Shown: positions 1-7,760, counted from the first letter of the stretch. The stretch: 55,438 bases of DNA from Pseudomonas flexibilis (GCF_000802425.1 NZ_JRUD01000006.1:1-55438); one strand, 5' to 3'. Made by a program: numbers and translations. Notes: generated by a model from the letters alone, not told the origin.

Positions 1-68
1 ACAGGCACAAACATACAAGCGCACTTGTCTGCGAGTTTCTAGCCGTGGCGCTCGTGCGGGACCCACCC

Positions 69-95
69 AAAGCTCGCGACTGAAGTCGCTCCTAC
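69..95. repeat. REP-type dispersed repeat, copy 1
   Basis: A 27-base stretch that is the exact reverse complement of 40158-40184. The core reads CTCGCGACTGAAGTCGCTCC and contains the imperfect palindrome GCGACTGAAGTCGC. Short intergenic palindromes of this kind are typical Pseudomonas REP elements. It lies just downstream of norR, in the otherwise gene-free first 112 bases. Confidence 0.7.
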
Positions 96-112
96 TGGTT
101 CGGGTGCACGCC

Positions 113-1645
113 CTACTTCATGCCCAACCTTCGCGCCAGCTTGTGCAGGTTGCTGGGGTCCAGTTCCAGCAGGCGGGCGGCCTGGGCCCAGCTGCCGCCG
201 GTCGCCTCCAGGGCCTGGCGGATGGCCTGGCGCTGGCAGGCATCGACGACGACCCGCAACGGCTGCGGGTCCGTCACCGGCAAGACCGCGCTGGAGCTCT
301 GCGGCGCCGCCGACGGCGGCGCACTGGCGGTGCTGTCCAGATCCAGCAATTCCGGCTCCAGGGTGAGAATCGCGCCGCGCTCGCCGCCCCGGCTGAGCAG
401 GCGCAGCGCCGCACGGCTGATCACATGCTCCAGCTCGCGCACATTGCCCGGCCAGGGATAGGCCAGCAGCGCCTGCTCGGCGGCCGGCGACAGGCGCACG
501 CTGCGCAGCCCCAGGCGCGTGCGATTCAGCTCCAGGAAGTGACCGGCCAGCAGCAGCACATCGTTGCCGCGCTCGCGCAACGGCGGGATCGGCGCCGGGT
601 AGACCGACAGCCGGTGATAGAGATCGGCGCGAAATAGCCCCTCGCGCACGCTCTGCTGCAGGTTGCGGTTGGTGGCGGCGATGATGCGCACATCCACGCG
701 GCGCGGCTGGTCGGTGCCCAGGCGCTGGATTTCACCGTTCTGCAGGGTGCGCAGCAGCTTGGCCTGAACGCTCAGCGGCAGTTCGCCCACCTCGTCGAGG
801 AATAGGGTGCCGCCATTGGCCGCCTCGAAACGTCCCGGTCGCTCGCTGCTGGCGCCGGAGAAGGCGCCCTTGGCGTGGCCGAACAGTTCGCTTTCGGCCA
901 GGGACTCAGGCAGCGCCGCACAGTTCACATGCACCAGCGGCCGGTCGCGGCGCGGCGAATGCCGGTGCAACCAGCGCGCGAACAGTTCCTTGCCCACCCC
1001 GGTTTCGCCGAGCAACAACACCGGCAGCTCGGATTCGGCCACCACCTGCAGCTCGTGCAGCAGCGCCCGGATCGCCTCGCTACGACCGAGCAGCTCGCCC
1101 TCCACCAGGCTGACGTTCTGCTCCAGCACGTCGCTGCGCGCCATCCGCAAGCTGCGGTTCTCATGCTCCAGGCGGGTGATGCGCACCGCCGTTTCGATCA
1201 GCAGGGCACAGCGCTGCAGGTCGCGGCGCGCCGCATCGTCGAAGGTGCCGGCATGCAGCGCATCGAGAGTCAGCGCGCCCCACAGGCGACCCTCCACGTA
1301 CAGGCTCTGCCCCATGCAGTCGTGCACGGGCAGCGGGTCGCCCTCCTGCCCTTCCAGCAGCCCGTCATAGGGGTCGGGAAGGCGGCTGCCCGGCTCGAAC
1401 CAGGCCGGCTCGCGCTGGGCGAGGATGGTCGCCAGCCGCGGGTGCCGGGCCACCACGAAACGCCGTCCCAGCGCCTCGCGCACCAGGCCGGTCGCCGCCA
1501 CCGGCAGCAGGCTGTCATCTTCCAGGCGCAGCAGCACCACGGCACCACAGCGGAAACGCTGCTGCAGGGTGTGCACCAGGCGTTGAAGGCGCACGGTGTG
1601 CGGCAATTCGGTGGCAAGGTCGGCCAGTAGGCTGTCGTCCATCAT
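113..1645 (-). CDS. norR: NorR/FhpR-type nitric-oxide-sensing sigma-54 activator
   Basis: A 510-residue sigma-54-dependent activator that senses NO through a mononuclear iron in its GAF domain. The GAF domain covers about residues 15-160, and the residues matching E. coli NorR iron ligands are present (R70, D91, D94, C110, D128). The AAA+ domain has Walker A GETGVGKE (213-220), the sigma-54 loop as GAFSGA rather than GAFTGA (260-265), and Walker B LFLDEV (281-286). A Fis-type HTH ends the protein. The ATG at 1645 was chosen because the GAF domain follows immediately; the frame is open upstream but runs into the control region. It is divergent from dnrN across 148 bases holding three NorR boxes, so dnrN-dnr is its probable target. 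Confidence 0.9.
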   Translation of the reverse strand: MMDDSLLADLATELPHTVRLQRLVHTLQQRFRCGAVVLLRLEDDSLLPVAATGLVREALGRRFVVARHPRLATILAQREPAWFEPGSRLPDPYDGLLEGQEGDPLPVHDCMGQSLYVEGRLWGALTLDALHAGTFDDAARRDLQRCALLIETAVRITRLEHENRSLRMARSDVLEQNVSLVEGELLGRSEAIRALLHELQVVAESELPVLLLGETGVGKELFARWLHRHSPRRDRPLVHVNCAALPESLAESELFGHAKGAFSGASSERPGRFEAANGGTLFLDEVGELPLSVQAKLLRTLQNGEIQRLGTDQPRRVDVRIIAATNRNLQQSVREGLFRADLYHRLSVYPAPIPPLRERGNDVLLLAGHFLELNRTRLGLRSVRLSPAAEQALLAYPWPGNVRELEHVISRAALRLLSRGGERGAILTLEPELLDLDSTASAPPSAAPQSSSAVLPVTDPQPLRVVVDACQRQAIRQALEATGGSWAQAARLLELDPSNLHKLARRLGMK

Positions 1646-1702
1646 GGTGATTAGTACCGTACAGGGTCGAAAGAACCCTACTCGCTTCGGGTTATTTTGA
1701 CC
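1646..1702. promoter_or_regulatory. Three NorR enhancer boxes (GGT-N7-ACC)
   Basis: Three exact GGT-N7-ACC motifs lie at 1646-1658, 1665-1677 and 1690-1702. GGT-N7-ACC is the known NorR core in Ralstonia, and GT-N7-AC that in E. coli, where three sites assemble the NorR hexamer. The nearest box is about 40 bases upstream of the sigma-54 -24 element. The first box abuts the norR start codon, so bound NorR could also repress its own gene. Binding itself is inferred. Confidence 0.85.
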
Positions 1703-1742
1703 ATTACTTTTTAAAATCCTAGCTATATCAATAGGTTGTATG

Positions 1743-1757
1743 TGGCACGTGCTTTGC
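1743..1757 (+). promoter_or_regulatory. Sigma-54 promoter of dnrN
   Basis: The sequence TGGCACGTGCTTTGC fits the sigma-54 consensus TGGCACG-N4-TTGC at every fixed position, with GG at 1744-1745 and GC at 1756-1757. Transcription would begin about 12 bases downstream, near 1769, leaving a leader of about 25 bases before the dnrN ATG. Its position after three NorR boxes marks it as NorR-activated. Confidence 0.9.
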
Positions 1758-1793
1758 GATAGACCAGCAAGCCTGCTCAACGGAGCCCCTGCC

Positions 1794-2447
1794 ATGACAT
1801 CCCTGATCGACCAGACCCTCGGCGACCTCGCCACCGACCTGCCCGGTGCCACCCGCGTATTTCACCAGCACCAACTGGACTTCTGCTGCGGTGGCCAGCA
1901 GACACTGCGCGAGGCCTGCGTCAGGCGCGGCCTGGATGCCGACGCCATCACCGCGCAGCTGCAAGCATTGCACGGCGATACCGACCAGCCCGACTGGCGC
2001 CAGGCCAGCAACACCGAGCTGATCGAGCACATCCTCACCCGCTTCCACGCCCGCCATCGCGAACAGCTGCCCGAGCTGATCCGCCTGGCCAGCCGGGTGG
2101 AGCAGGTGCATGGCCAGAATCCGACCTGCCCTAACGGCTTGGCCGAACACCTGTGGAACATGCAGCAGGAACTGGAAAGCCACATGCTCAAGGAGGAAAA
2201 GATCCTCTTCCCGCTACTGCTGAGCGAGCCGCCCCATCCCCATGCGCAGGGCCCCATCGCGGTGATGCGCTACGAGCACGACCAGCACGGCGAGGCGCTG
2301 GCCCGCCTGAATGAGATGACCGACGACATCACCCCGCCGCCGCATGCCTGCAACACCTGGCGCGCCCTCTATCGCGGACTGGCGGAGCTGCGGGATGACC
2401 TGATGCAGCACATCCACCTGGAAAACAACGTACTGTTTGCCCGTTGA
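1794..2447 (+). CDS. dnrN: DnrN/YtfE/ScdA (RIC) di-iron protein for repair of nitrosative damage
   Basis: A 217-residue RIC-family protein. The N-terminal DUF542 segment carries the diagnostic CCGG motif (HQLDFCCGGQQ), and the rest is a hemerythrin-like four-helix domain with the expected His and Glu residues (HLWNMQQELESH, EEKILFP, RYEHDQHGEA, MQHIHLENNVLF). Family members restore iron-sulfur clusters damaged by NO or oxidants and act on NO-related species in the cytoplasm. The ATG at 1794 lies about 25 bases after the predicted sigma-54 start site. It heads a probable operon with dnr and dnrP, and the promoter makes it NO-inducible. Confidence 0.92.
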   Translation: MTSLIDQTLGDLATDLPGATRVFHQHQLDFCCGGQQTLREACVRRGLDADAITAQLQALHGDTDQPDWRQASNTELIEHILTRFHARHREQLPELIRLASRVEQVHGQNPTCPNGLAEHLWNMQQELESHMLKEEKILFPLLLSEPPHPHAQGPIAVMRYEHDQHGEALARLNEMTDDITPPPHACNTWRALYRGLAELRDDLMQHIHLENNVLFAR

Positions 2448-2493
2448 AGGCAGTCACCCTTACCGATCAAGCGGCCTGAACGGAGAGACGCTC

Positions 2494-3177
2494 ATGGTGT
2501 TACACCGAGTCCACAGCCAAATCCTGCGCAGCCACCATCTGTTCGAGCCGCTCAGCGACGAGCAGCTCGATCAACTGATGCAGGGCAGCCAACTGCTCAA
2601 CCTGGAGAAGGGCGACACGCTGTTCCGCCAGGGCGACCCGGCGCATTTCTTCTATTTCGTGATTTCCGGCGCAGTGAAGATCTACCGGCTCACGCCGGAC
2701 GGCCAGGAGAAGGTGTTCGAGGTGCTGACCAACCGGCAGACCTTCGCCGAGGCGATGATGCTGATGGACACCCCCAACTACGTGGCCTCCGCGCAGACGG
2801 TCACGCCCACCCAGCTGTACCGGTTCCCCAACGCCACCTACATGCGCCTGCTGCAGGACAACAACCGCCTGGCCTTCGCACTGCTCGGCAAGCTGAGTAT
2901 CCGCCTGCACCAGCGCCTCAACGAGATCGAGACCCTGTCGCTGAAGAACGCCACCCACCGCGTGGTGCGCTACCTGCTCACCCAGCTTGGCCGCGTGCAG
3001 GACGGCAGTCCGTCCTTCGAGCTGCCGATGACCCGCCAACTGGTGGCCGGTCACCTGTCGATCCAGCCGGAGACCTTCTCGCGGATCATGCGCCACCTGC
3101 TGGACGACGGCATCATCAGCCAGGAAGGCCGGGTGATCACCATCCTCGATCGCCAGCGCCTGGAGCAGTTCGAATGA
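2494..3177 (+). CDS. dnr: Dnr, Crp/Fnr-family NO-responsive regulator of denitrification
   Basis: A 227-residue regulator, the same length as P. aeruginosa DNR and very like it (SHHLFEPL near the start, AEAMMLMDTPNYVA, ETLSLKNATHRVVRYLL, LVAGHLSIQPETFSRIM). It has a cyclic-nucleotide-binding-type sensor (about 10-125), a dimer helix and a winged HTH (about 170-215). There are no Fnr-type N-terminal cysteines, so it is a heme/NO-type DNR rather than an oxygen-sensing ANR. Known members activate nir, nor and nos genes. A GGAGAG ribosome site precedes the ATG at 2494. It is 46 bases after dnrN with no obvious promoter between, so it is probably co-transcribed under NorR/sigma-54 control. Confidence 0.9.
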   Translation: MVLHRVHSQILRSHHLFEPLSDEQLDQLMQGSQLLNLEKGDTLFRQGDPAHFFYFVISGAVKIYRLTPDGQEKVFEVLTNRQTFAEAMMLMDTPNYVASAQTVTPTQLYRFPNATYMRLLQDNNRLAFALLGKLSIRLHQRLNEIETLSLKNATHRVVRYLLTQLGRVQDGSPSFELPMTRQLVAGHLSIQPETFSRIMRHLLDDGIISQEGRVITILDRQRLEQFE

Positions 3178-3211
3178 ACCGGCACACGCCAAACGCCATG
3201 GGGAGGTAACG

Positions 3212-3403
3212 ATGGCCAGGTGTCTCTACTGCCAGCAGGACAATCCATCTGCGCGTGACGACTGCCAGGACTGCGGCATGCCGCTGCCGGCGCTGGAGGA
3301 GCAGGCGCGCGAAAAGCGCCTGCGGCGCTTCGCGGCCTTCTGCATCGGCCTGACGGTGTTCTGTTTCGTGATGTTCTTCTGGCTGCCGCGCAGCATCAGC
3401 TGA
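3212..3403 (+). CDS. dnrP: DnrP, small zinc-ribbon membrane protein
   Basis: A 63-residue protein with two Cys pairs at the N-terminus (CLYC and CQDCG), making a probable zinc ribbon facing the cytoplasm. A single transmembrane helix follows at about residues 39-57. It matches small proteins named DnrP in denitrifying Pseudomonas, found next to dnr; their biochemical role is unknown. A strong GGGAGG site lies before the ATG, 34 bases after dnr, so it probably ends the NO-response operon. It converges closely with the next gene. Confidence 0.75.
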   Translation: MARCLYCQQDNPSARDDCQDCGMPLPALEEQAREKRLRRFAAFCIGLTVFCFVMFFWLPRSIS

Positions 3404-3408
3404 CCGGC

Positions 3409-3645
3409 TTAACGCAGGAAGGCCACCACCTGTTCGGCGTCGAAGGGCCAGTTCAGCTCGGCACCGCTGTCGCAACGGCGGAGCACCGGAATCGTCAGGC
3501 CGTAGCGCTCCACCCACTCCTCGCGCTCGCTGATGTCGACCAGCTCCACCAACAGGCCGTGCTCGACGAAGGGCATCAGCAGTGCCTCGGCCACTTCGCA
3601 CAAGTGGCAGCCGAGGGTACCGAACAGTTGGCATTCAGGAAGCAT
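3409..3645 (-). CDS. Glutaredoxin-family (DUF836) protein
   Basis: A 78-residue thioredoxin-fold protein of the short glutaredoxin-like type. A CxxC site lies near the N-terminus (GTLGCHLCEVA, about residues 8-18) and a cis-Pro segment later (LTIPVLR). Such proteins are expected to act in thiol-disulfide exchange in the cytoplasm; the substrate is unknown. The ATG at 3645 has a CGGAG ribosome site. An in-frame extension to 3687 would add 14 residues that do not look like the family. It converges with dnrP with only 5 bases between. Confidence 0.75.
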   Translation of the reverse strand: MLPECQLFGTLGCHLCEVAEALLMPFVEHGLLVELVDISEREEWVERYGLTIPVLRRCDSGAELNWPFDAEQVVAFLR

Positions 3646-3764
3646 GGGCGTTCTCCGGACGGGGGCGCGCAGTATACCGCGCGCCATCCTGTCGGCAGCG
3701 GCAAGGAACCTTGCAGCGCAGCGGGGCTCGAAACGGGGAGTTCACACCCGTCAGGAGAACGCGC

Positions 3765-4217
3765 ATGGCCACGAATGATCCTTTCGAACCCCTCAATCCC
3801 GGCAGTACCACCGGTTCCGCCAGCAGCGGCGCCGGCATGGGCACCTTCGGCTCCATGGGCAGCGGCGGCGCGGGCGGGCAGCGCCCCTTCGACAAGGAGG
3901 TGCACCGGCGCAACCTGCATGATGTCCAGCGCGCCATTTCCCGGGAATTCCAGACCCTGATCAGCGACGCCGAAAGTCTCCTAAAGCAGACCACCGGCAG
4001 CGCCGGCGGCCAGACCGAGGAGCTGCGCAACCGCATCAACGCCAACATCGAACGCGCCAAGGGCCTGCTCAAGGACAGCGAGAACACCCTGCGCGAGCAG
4101 GGCCAGGCGGCCCGTCAGGCCACCGAGGACTATCTGCACGAGCATCCCTGGCAGTCGCTGGGCATTGCCGCCGGCGTGGGTTTCCTGCTGGGCCTGCTCA
4201 GCTCGCCGCGTCGCTGA
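3765..4217 (+). CDS. DUF883/YqjD-family inner-membrane protein
   Basis: A 150-residue protein. The N-terminal 45 residues are Gly/Ser-rich and low complexity. A helical, charged middle follows (about 45-120). The C-terminus has the family hallmark of a hydrophobic anchor after HPWQSLGIAAGVGFLLG, ending in SSPRR. The E. coli relatives YqjD and ElaB are tail-anchored, RpoS-controlled proteins that bind ribosomes in stationary phase. The ATG at 3765 follows a GGAGAA site. It heads a three-gene operon resembling yqjD-yqjE-yqjK. Confidence 0.8.
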   Translation: MATNDPFEPLNPGSTTGSASSGAGMGTFGSMGSGGAGGQRPFDKEVHRRNLHDVQRAISREFQTLISDAESLLKQTTGSAGGQTEELRNRINANIERAKGLLKDSENTLREQGQAARQATEDYLHEHPWQSLGIAAGVGFLLGLLSSPRR

Positions 4218-4228
4218 AGGGAGCGCCC

Positions 4229-4624
4229 ATGGACGAGAACCTCTCGCCGCCGTCCGCCTCGGGTCAGAACGACGGGCCATCGGTACGCCGCATCGGCGGC
4301 GCCCTGCTCGGTCTGCTGGAAGGTCATGTGGAGTTGCTCGGCCTGGAAATCAAGGAAGAAAAGGCCCGCACGCTCCGCCTGCTGACCTATGCGGCACTGG
4401 GGCTGGTCTTCGGCCTGCTGCTGGTGATCGGCCTGTCCTCGGCCATCGTCATCGCCGCCTGGGACGACTACCGCATGCTGGCGATTCTCGGCCTGTGCGT
4501 GCTGTATGCCATCGGCGTGGCCATCTGCTTCGGCAAGGCGAAGAGCCAGGTGCGCAACCAGGCGCGACCGTTCCACGACACCCTTGAAGAAATGGCCCGC
4601 AACCGGGAGCGTCTGTTGCCATGA
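4229..4624 (+). CDS. YqjE-like phage-holin-family membrane protein
   Basis: A 131-residue protein with two transmembrane segments (about 50-72 and 82-102) between charged cytoplasmic ends. This is the pattern of the YqjE/Holin-X family. The family name comes from sequence resemblance to holins; no lysis role is known in this context, and here it is an envelope protein. It starts 11 bases after the YqjD-like gene and its stop overlaps the next start (ATGA). Confidence 0.75.
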   Translation: MDENLSPPSASGQNDGPSVRRIGGALLGLLEGHVELLGLEIKEEKARTLRLLTYAALGLVFGLLLVIGLSSAIVIAAWDDYRMLAILGLCVLYAIGVAICFGKAKSQVRNQARPFHDTLEEMARNRERLLP

Positions 4625-5046
4625 ACGAACCCCTGAGCCGACCACCGGCAATGGATCAGCACAAGGAGCTGATCCGGCTGCGCATGGAGATGTACCGCCA
4701 GCAGGTGCTGTACAACGCCGAGCCGCTGCGTCATCCGCTCGACCATATTCGCCAGCTGATGGGCGGCGCCCCCGGGCGTTACCAGGATGCCCGCAAGGCG
4801 CCCTGGGTGATCGGCGCCACCGCCTTCCTCGCGCTGTTCGGCAAGCGCCTGGGCCGCGTCGGCACCCTGGCCCGGGTGGGGCTGCTGATCTACCCGATGA
4901 TCAAGGCGGGGCAGGTGGTCAAGGAGGTCAAGCAGGAGTACGACCAGCAAACGGCCAGGACGGGGGAATGGGCAGAAGCTCCAGCGGTGTCGCCCGAGGC
5001 CGTGACCCCGCCGGTGAACACCCGCGCACCGGACGTGCCCGGATAG
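4621..5046 (+). CDS. Hypothetical protein, third gene of the YqjD/YqjE operon
   Basis: A 141-residue protein whose ATG overlaps the stop of the YqjE-like gene, so the two are translationally coupled. It has a basic helical N-terminal half, one or two hydrophobic segments (about 58-75 and 80-100), and a Pro/Ala-rich tail. Its position corresponds to yqjK in E. coli but similarity is weak. A role in envelope or stationary-phase physiology is inferred from context only. Confidence 0.65.
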   Translation: MNEPLSRPPAMDQHKELIRLRMEMYRQQVLYNAEPLRHPLDHIRQLMGGAPGRYQDARKAPWVIGATAFLALFGKRLGRVGTLARVGLLIYPMIKAGQVVKEVKQEYDQQTARTGEWAEAPAVSPEAVTPPVNTRAPDVPG

Positions 5047-5057
5047 CTCCGGTCGCC

Positions 5058-5480
5058 CTACAGCAGTCCTGCCCGCGCGGCGTAGTCGTGGCTGTTGTCG
5101 CGATGGGTGACCAGCACCGCCTCCATCTCCTCGCGCAAGCGCGGGTCGCCGAGTTGCGGCAGCAGGGCTTCCAGCTTGCGGATCACCCATTGCTGGCCTC
5201 GATCCACCAGTTTCAGGCGTTCGACCAGATCGGGGATGGCCATGCACTTCTCGTAGAAGGCTCCGCGCTCCCTGGTGGGCTCGGCGCCCATCTGCAACAG
5301 GCAGTCGCGCAGGCGCCGACAGCTGTCCGCCTCCCCGCGATGGATCTGCTGCAGCACGCTGCGCTGCGCCTCGCTCTGCACTTCTTTCAGGCTGGCGGCA
5401 GCCACCTGCGCGCCGGCGCGCTCGGCGGCCAGAAGCTCGTTGAATGCGGCAATCAATGCCTCGCGCTCGTTGTTGTTCAT
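5058..5480 (-). CDS. Ferritin-like-fold (DUF6306-type) hypothetical protein
   Basis: A 140-residue, all-helical, charged cytoplasmic protein. It has an N-terminal helix (EREALIAAFNELLAAERAG), a middle HRGEADSCRRLRDCL segment, and a C-terminal HRDNSHDY segment. The spacing of Glu and His residues resembles ferritin-like bundles. Proteins like it are annotated as DUF6306 and have no established function. The ATG at 5480 follows a strong GAGAGGAG site; an in-frame start at 5543 is less likely. The upstream 230 bases hold the inverted repeat at 5539-5647. Confidence 0.6.
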   Translation of the reverse strand: MNNNEREALIAAFNELLAAERAGAQVAAASLKEVQSEAQRSVLQQIHRGEADSCRRLRDCLLQMGAEPTRERGAFYEKCMAIPDLVERLKLVDRGQQWVIRKLEALLPQLGDPRLREEMEAVLVTHRDNSHDYAARAGLL

Positions 5481-5538
5481 CGCATGGCTCCTCTCTATGC
5501 AGCGTGCAGCCCATGCTAGTCGCTCGTTTACGAGGGCC

Positions 5539-5647
5539 GACAATGAAATAAATTGCTCCAGACCTGCACCATTACTGATGCAAAGCCAACCAAAAGGCCA
5601 TTGATATCAATTTTCCTGCACCCGAAAGCCAATTTATTTCATTTGTC
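5539..5647. repeat. Long-range inverted repeat enclosing a 12-bp palindrome
   Basis: The arm at 5539-5555 (GACAATGAAATAAATTG) is repeated in inverse orientation at 5630-5647, broken by one extra T. Between them, at 5600-5611, is the perfect palindrome ATTGATATCAAT. The region is AT-rich and lies between two divergent genes, so these are candidate operator or promoter elements. No known regulator consensus fits fully. Confidence 0.6.
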
Positions 5648-5711
5648 TTGATCTCGGTCCTTGTACAGACTTGCACGCCTTTCGCCTTGCCGCCGTACCC
5701 TGCTGGACATC

Positions 5712-6842
5712 ATGGCCCTTCCGGTTTCCCCCCTGCCCGCCTGGCTTGCCAACCTGCTGCCTACCAACCCTTCACCGCGTCCTCGCGAGTGGCTGCGCGC
5801 CACCCTGGGCGCCGGCCTGGCGGTCGCCCTGTGCACCTGGGTCAACAGTCAACTGTTCGGTTTGCCGCTGACGCTGCACCTGCTCGGCCCGCTCGGCGCC
5901 TCGGCGCTGCTGCTGTATGCGGTGCCCTCCGGCGCGCTGGCCCAACCCTGGTCGCTGCTGGGCAGTTATGCCGTGGCAGGCCTGTGCGCCGCGCTGGTGG
6001 TTCACTTCCACGGCGGCGAGGTCGGTCTGTGGGTCGCCGCGCTGACCCTGGGTGTATCGCTGCTGCTGATGTACCTGCTGCGCTGCCTGCACCCCCCGGG
6101 CGGGGCCATGGCGCTAAGCCTGATCGTGACGGGTGCGGACACCCAGGGCGCGGGGCTCGCCCTGGTACTGCCCGCCTTCAGCGGCGCGCTCACGCTGCTG
6201 GTCAGCGCCCTGATGTACAACAACCTGACCGGCGTCCGCTATCCGAAGGCTGCCGCCAGCTCCAACGAGCTGCATGGCACCGCCGATCCGCTGCCGGAGC
6301 AACGCACCGGCGTGTCCCCGGACGATCTGCGCCAGGCTTTGGACGAGTTCGACGGCTTCGTCGACATCACGCCCGACGACCTGGAACAGCTGCTGCGCAG
6401 CACCGAGCGTCATGCCCTGCGCCGGCGCATGGGCGACATCAACGCGGCGCAGATCATGTCCCGCGACCTGCGTATCGCCAGCCCGACCACCACTGTCGAC
6501 CAGGCGCTGGCCATGCTCAAGCGCCATCGGCTGCGCAACCTGCCCGTGCTGGAGAACAATCGGCTGGTGGGCATCGTCAGCGTCATCGACCTGATCGGCC
6601 AGTCGCGCCGCCGCCAGTTGTGGCCGCTGGGCCGCCGCCGTGAAACCCTGCTGCGCGAGGTGATGACCTGCCCGGTGGTGAGCGTCGACCACCGGCTGCA
6701 TCTGGCCGAGCTGATCACCCTGATGTCCAGCCAGGGGCTGCACTGCGTGCCGGTGCTGGAGAATCAGGTGCTGGTGGGCATGATCACCCAGACCGATGTC
6801 ATCGCCGCCCTGCAACAGGATCTGCTGCGCCAGGCCGGCTGA
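5712..6842 (+). CDS. HPP-family membrane protein with tandem CBS domains
   Basis: A 376-residue protein. The N-terminal half is an HPP domain with four to five transmembrane helices and the signature LHPPGGAMAL (about 130-140). The C-terminal half has two CBS motifs (around IMSRDLRIASPTTTVDQAL and VMTCPVVSVDHRLHLAEL), which usually bind adenine nucleotides. Some HPP proteins transport nitrite, but the substrate here cannot be read from sequence. The ATG at 5712 was chosen because the frame upstream offers only TTG at 5661. Its stop abuts the convergent LysR stop with no gap. Confidence 0.75.
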   Translation: MALPVSPLPAWLANLLPTNPSPRPREWLRATLGAGLAVALCTWVNSQLFGLPLTLHLLGPLGASALLLYAVPSGALAQPWSLLGSYAVAGLCAALVVHFHGGEVGLWVAALTLGVSLLLMYLLRCLHPPGGAMALSLIVTGADTQGAGLALVLPAFSGALTLLVSALMYNNLTGVRYPKAAASSNELHGTADPLPEQRTGVSPDDLRQALDEFDGFVDITPDDLEQLLRSTERHALRRRMGDINAAQIMSRDLRIASPTTTVDQALAMLKRHRLRNLPVLENNRLVGIVSVIDLIGQSRRRQLWPLGRRRETLLREVMTCPVVSVDHRLHLAELITLMSSQGLHCVPVLENQVLVGMITQTDVIAALQQDLLRQAG

Positions 6843-7706
6843 TCAGATCATCGGATCCCAGCGCTGCGACCAGTCGCTGGGACGCGCCAGCACGTCGTGC
6901 AGGAGGCCGATGGCCTGGCGCAATACCTGGCTGTCGCGCTCGCGGGAATAGACCAGGTAGATCGGGTAGCTGAACTCGGGCGCCTGCGGCACGCGCTCGA
7001 GCGCCCCGCTGGCCAGGTAATGCTCGACCACCCGACTGCGGAAGTAGCCGCTGCCACCCTGCTGCAGGAGGTACTGCAGGGCCAGCGGCCCCAGGTTGAA
7101 GGCCAGGGAGGCGCGCGCCCGCTCGGGCAGCGCCGCGTCGTGACGCTGCCGGAACGGCTCGCCCCAGTCCACATACACGTAGGGTTCGGGCTTGGCCGGG
7201 TTGCGCACCTGGATCAGGCGCTCCTCGAGCACCGGCTCCACCTGCAGGCCCGGCCAGTAGCTGGGGTGGTAGACCAGCACGCAGTCGAGCAGGCCCAGCT
7301 CCAGGCGTTCCTGCAGGTAACCGTTCTCCCCCACCTCGGCGCGAATCGCATGGCCGGGAATCCGCTCGCGCAGCTCAGCGACCCAGGACAGCATCAGCGG
7401 GTTGCACAGGCTCATCTCGCCGCCCACCGCCAGACTGGAATCGCATCCTTCCGGCAGCGGCAGGTCGCGGCGCGCAGCCTCCCAGCTCTGCACCAGCTGG
7501 CTGGCGTAGCCGATGAACTTCTCGCCGTTGGCGGTCAAGCGCGCGCCGGCGCGGTTGCGCACGAACAGCGAACAGCCCAGCTGGGCTTCGAGTTTCTGCA
7601 CCCGCGCGGTGATGGCCGTCTGGGTGACATGCAGGCGCTCGGCGGCGGCAATGAAGCTGCCGCCCCGGGTGATTTCCAGAAAGGTTCGAGCCAGCTCGAT
7701 GTCCAT
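6843..7706 (-). CDS. LysR-family transcriptional regulator
   Basis: A 287-residue LysR-type regulator. The winged HTH spans residues 1-60 (ELARTFLEITRGGSFIAAAE, RLHVTQTAITARVQKLE), followed by an effector-binding domain to the C-terminus. The start at 7706 (MDIELART) is the usual one; an upstream in-frame ATG at 7739 adds 11 atypical residues. LysR regulators often control a divergent neighbour, but here the gene upstream runs on the same strand (chemoreceptor) and the downstream gene is convergent. The target and ligand are therefore unknown. Confidence 0.85.
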   Translation of the reverse strand: MDIELARTFLEITRGGSFIAAAERLHVTQTAITARVQKLEAQLGCSLFVRNRAGARLTANGEKFIGYASQLVQSWEAARRDLPLPEGCDSSLAVGGEMSLCNPLMLSWVAELRERIPGHAIRAEVGENGYLQERLELGLLDCVLVYHPSYWPGLQVEPVLEERLIQVRNPAKPEPYVYVDWGEPFRQRHDAALPERARASLAFNLGPLALQYLLQQGGSGYFRSRVVEHYLASGALERVPQAPEFSYPIYLVYSRERDSQVLRQAIGLLHDVLARPSDWSQRWDPMI

Positions 7707-7760
7707 GGATGCACTTGTCTGAAGGGCTGGGCGGCCCATTCTAGTGGCTGCGCTCCGGCA

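Noticed and set aside
4229-4624. Holin of a prophage
   Set aside because: The protein belongs to the YqjE family in a YqjD-type operon; there are no other phage genes.
5600-5611. ATTGATATCAAT as an ANR/FNR box
   Set aside because: The FNR consensus is TTGAT-N4-ATCAA; here the half sites touch with no 4-base spacer.
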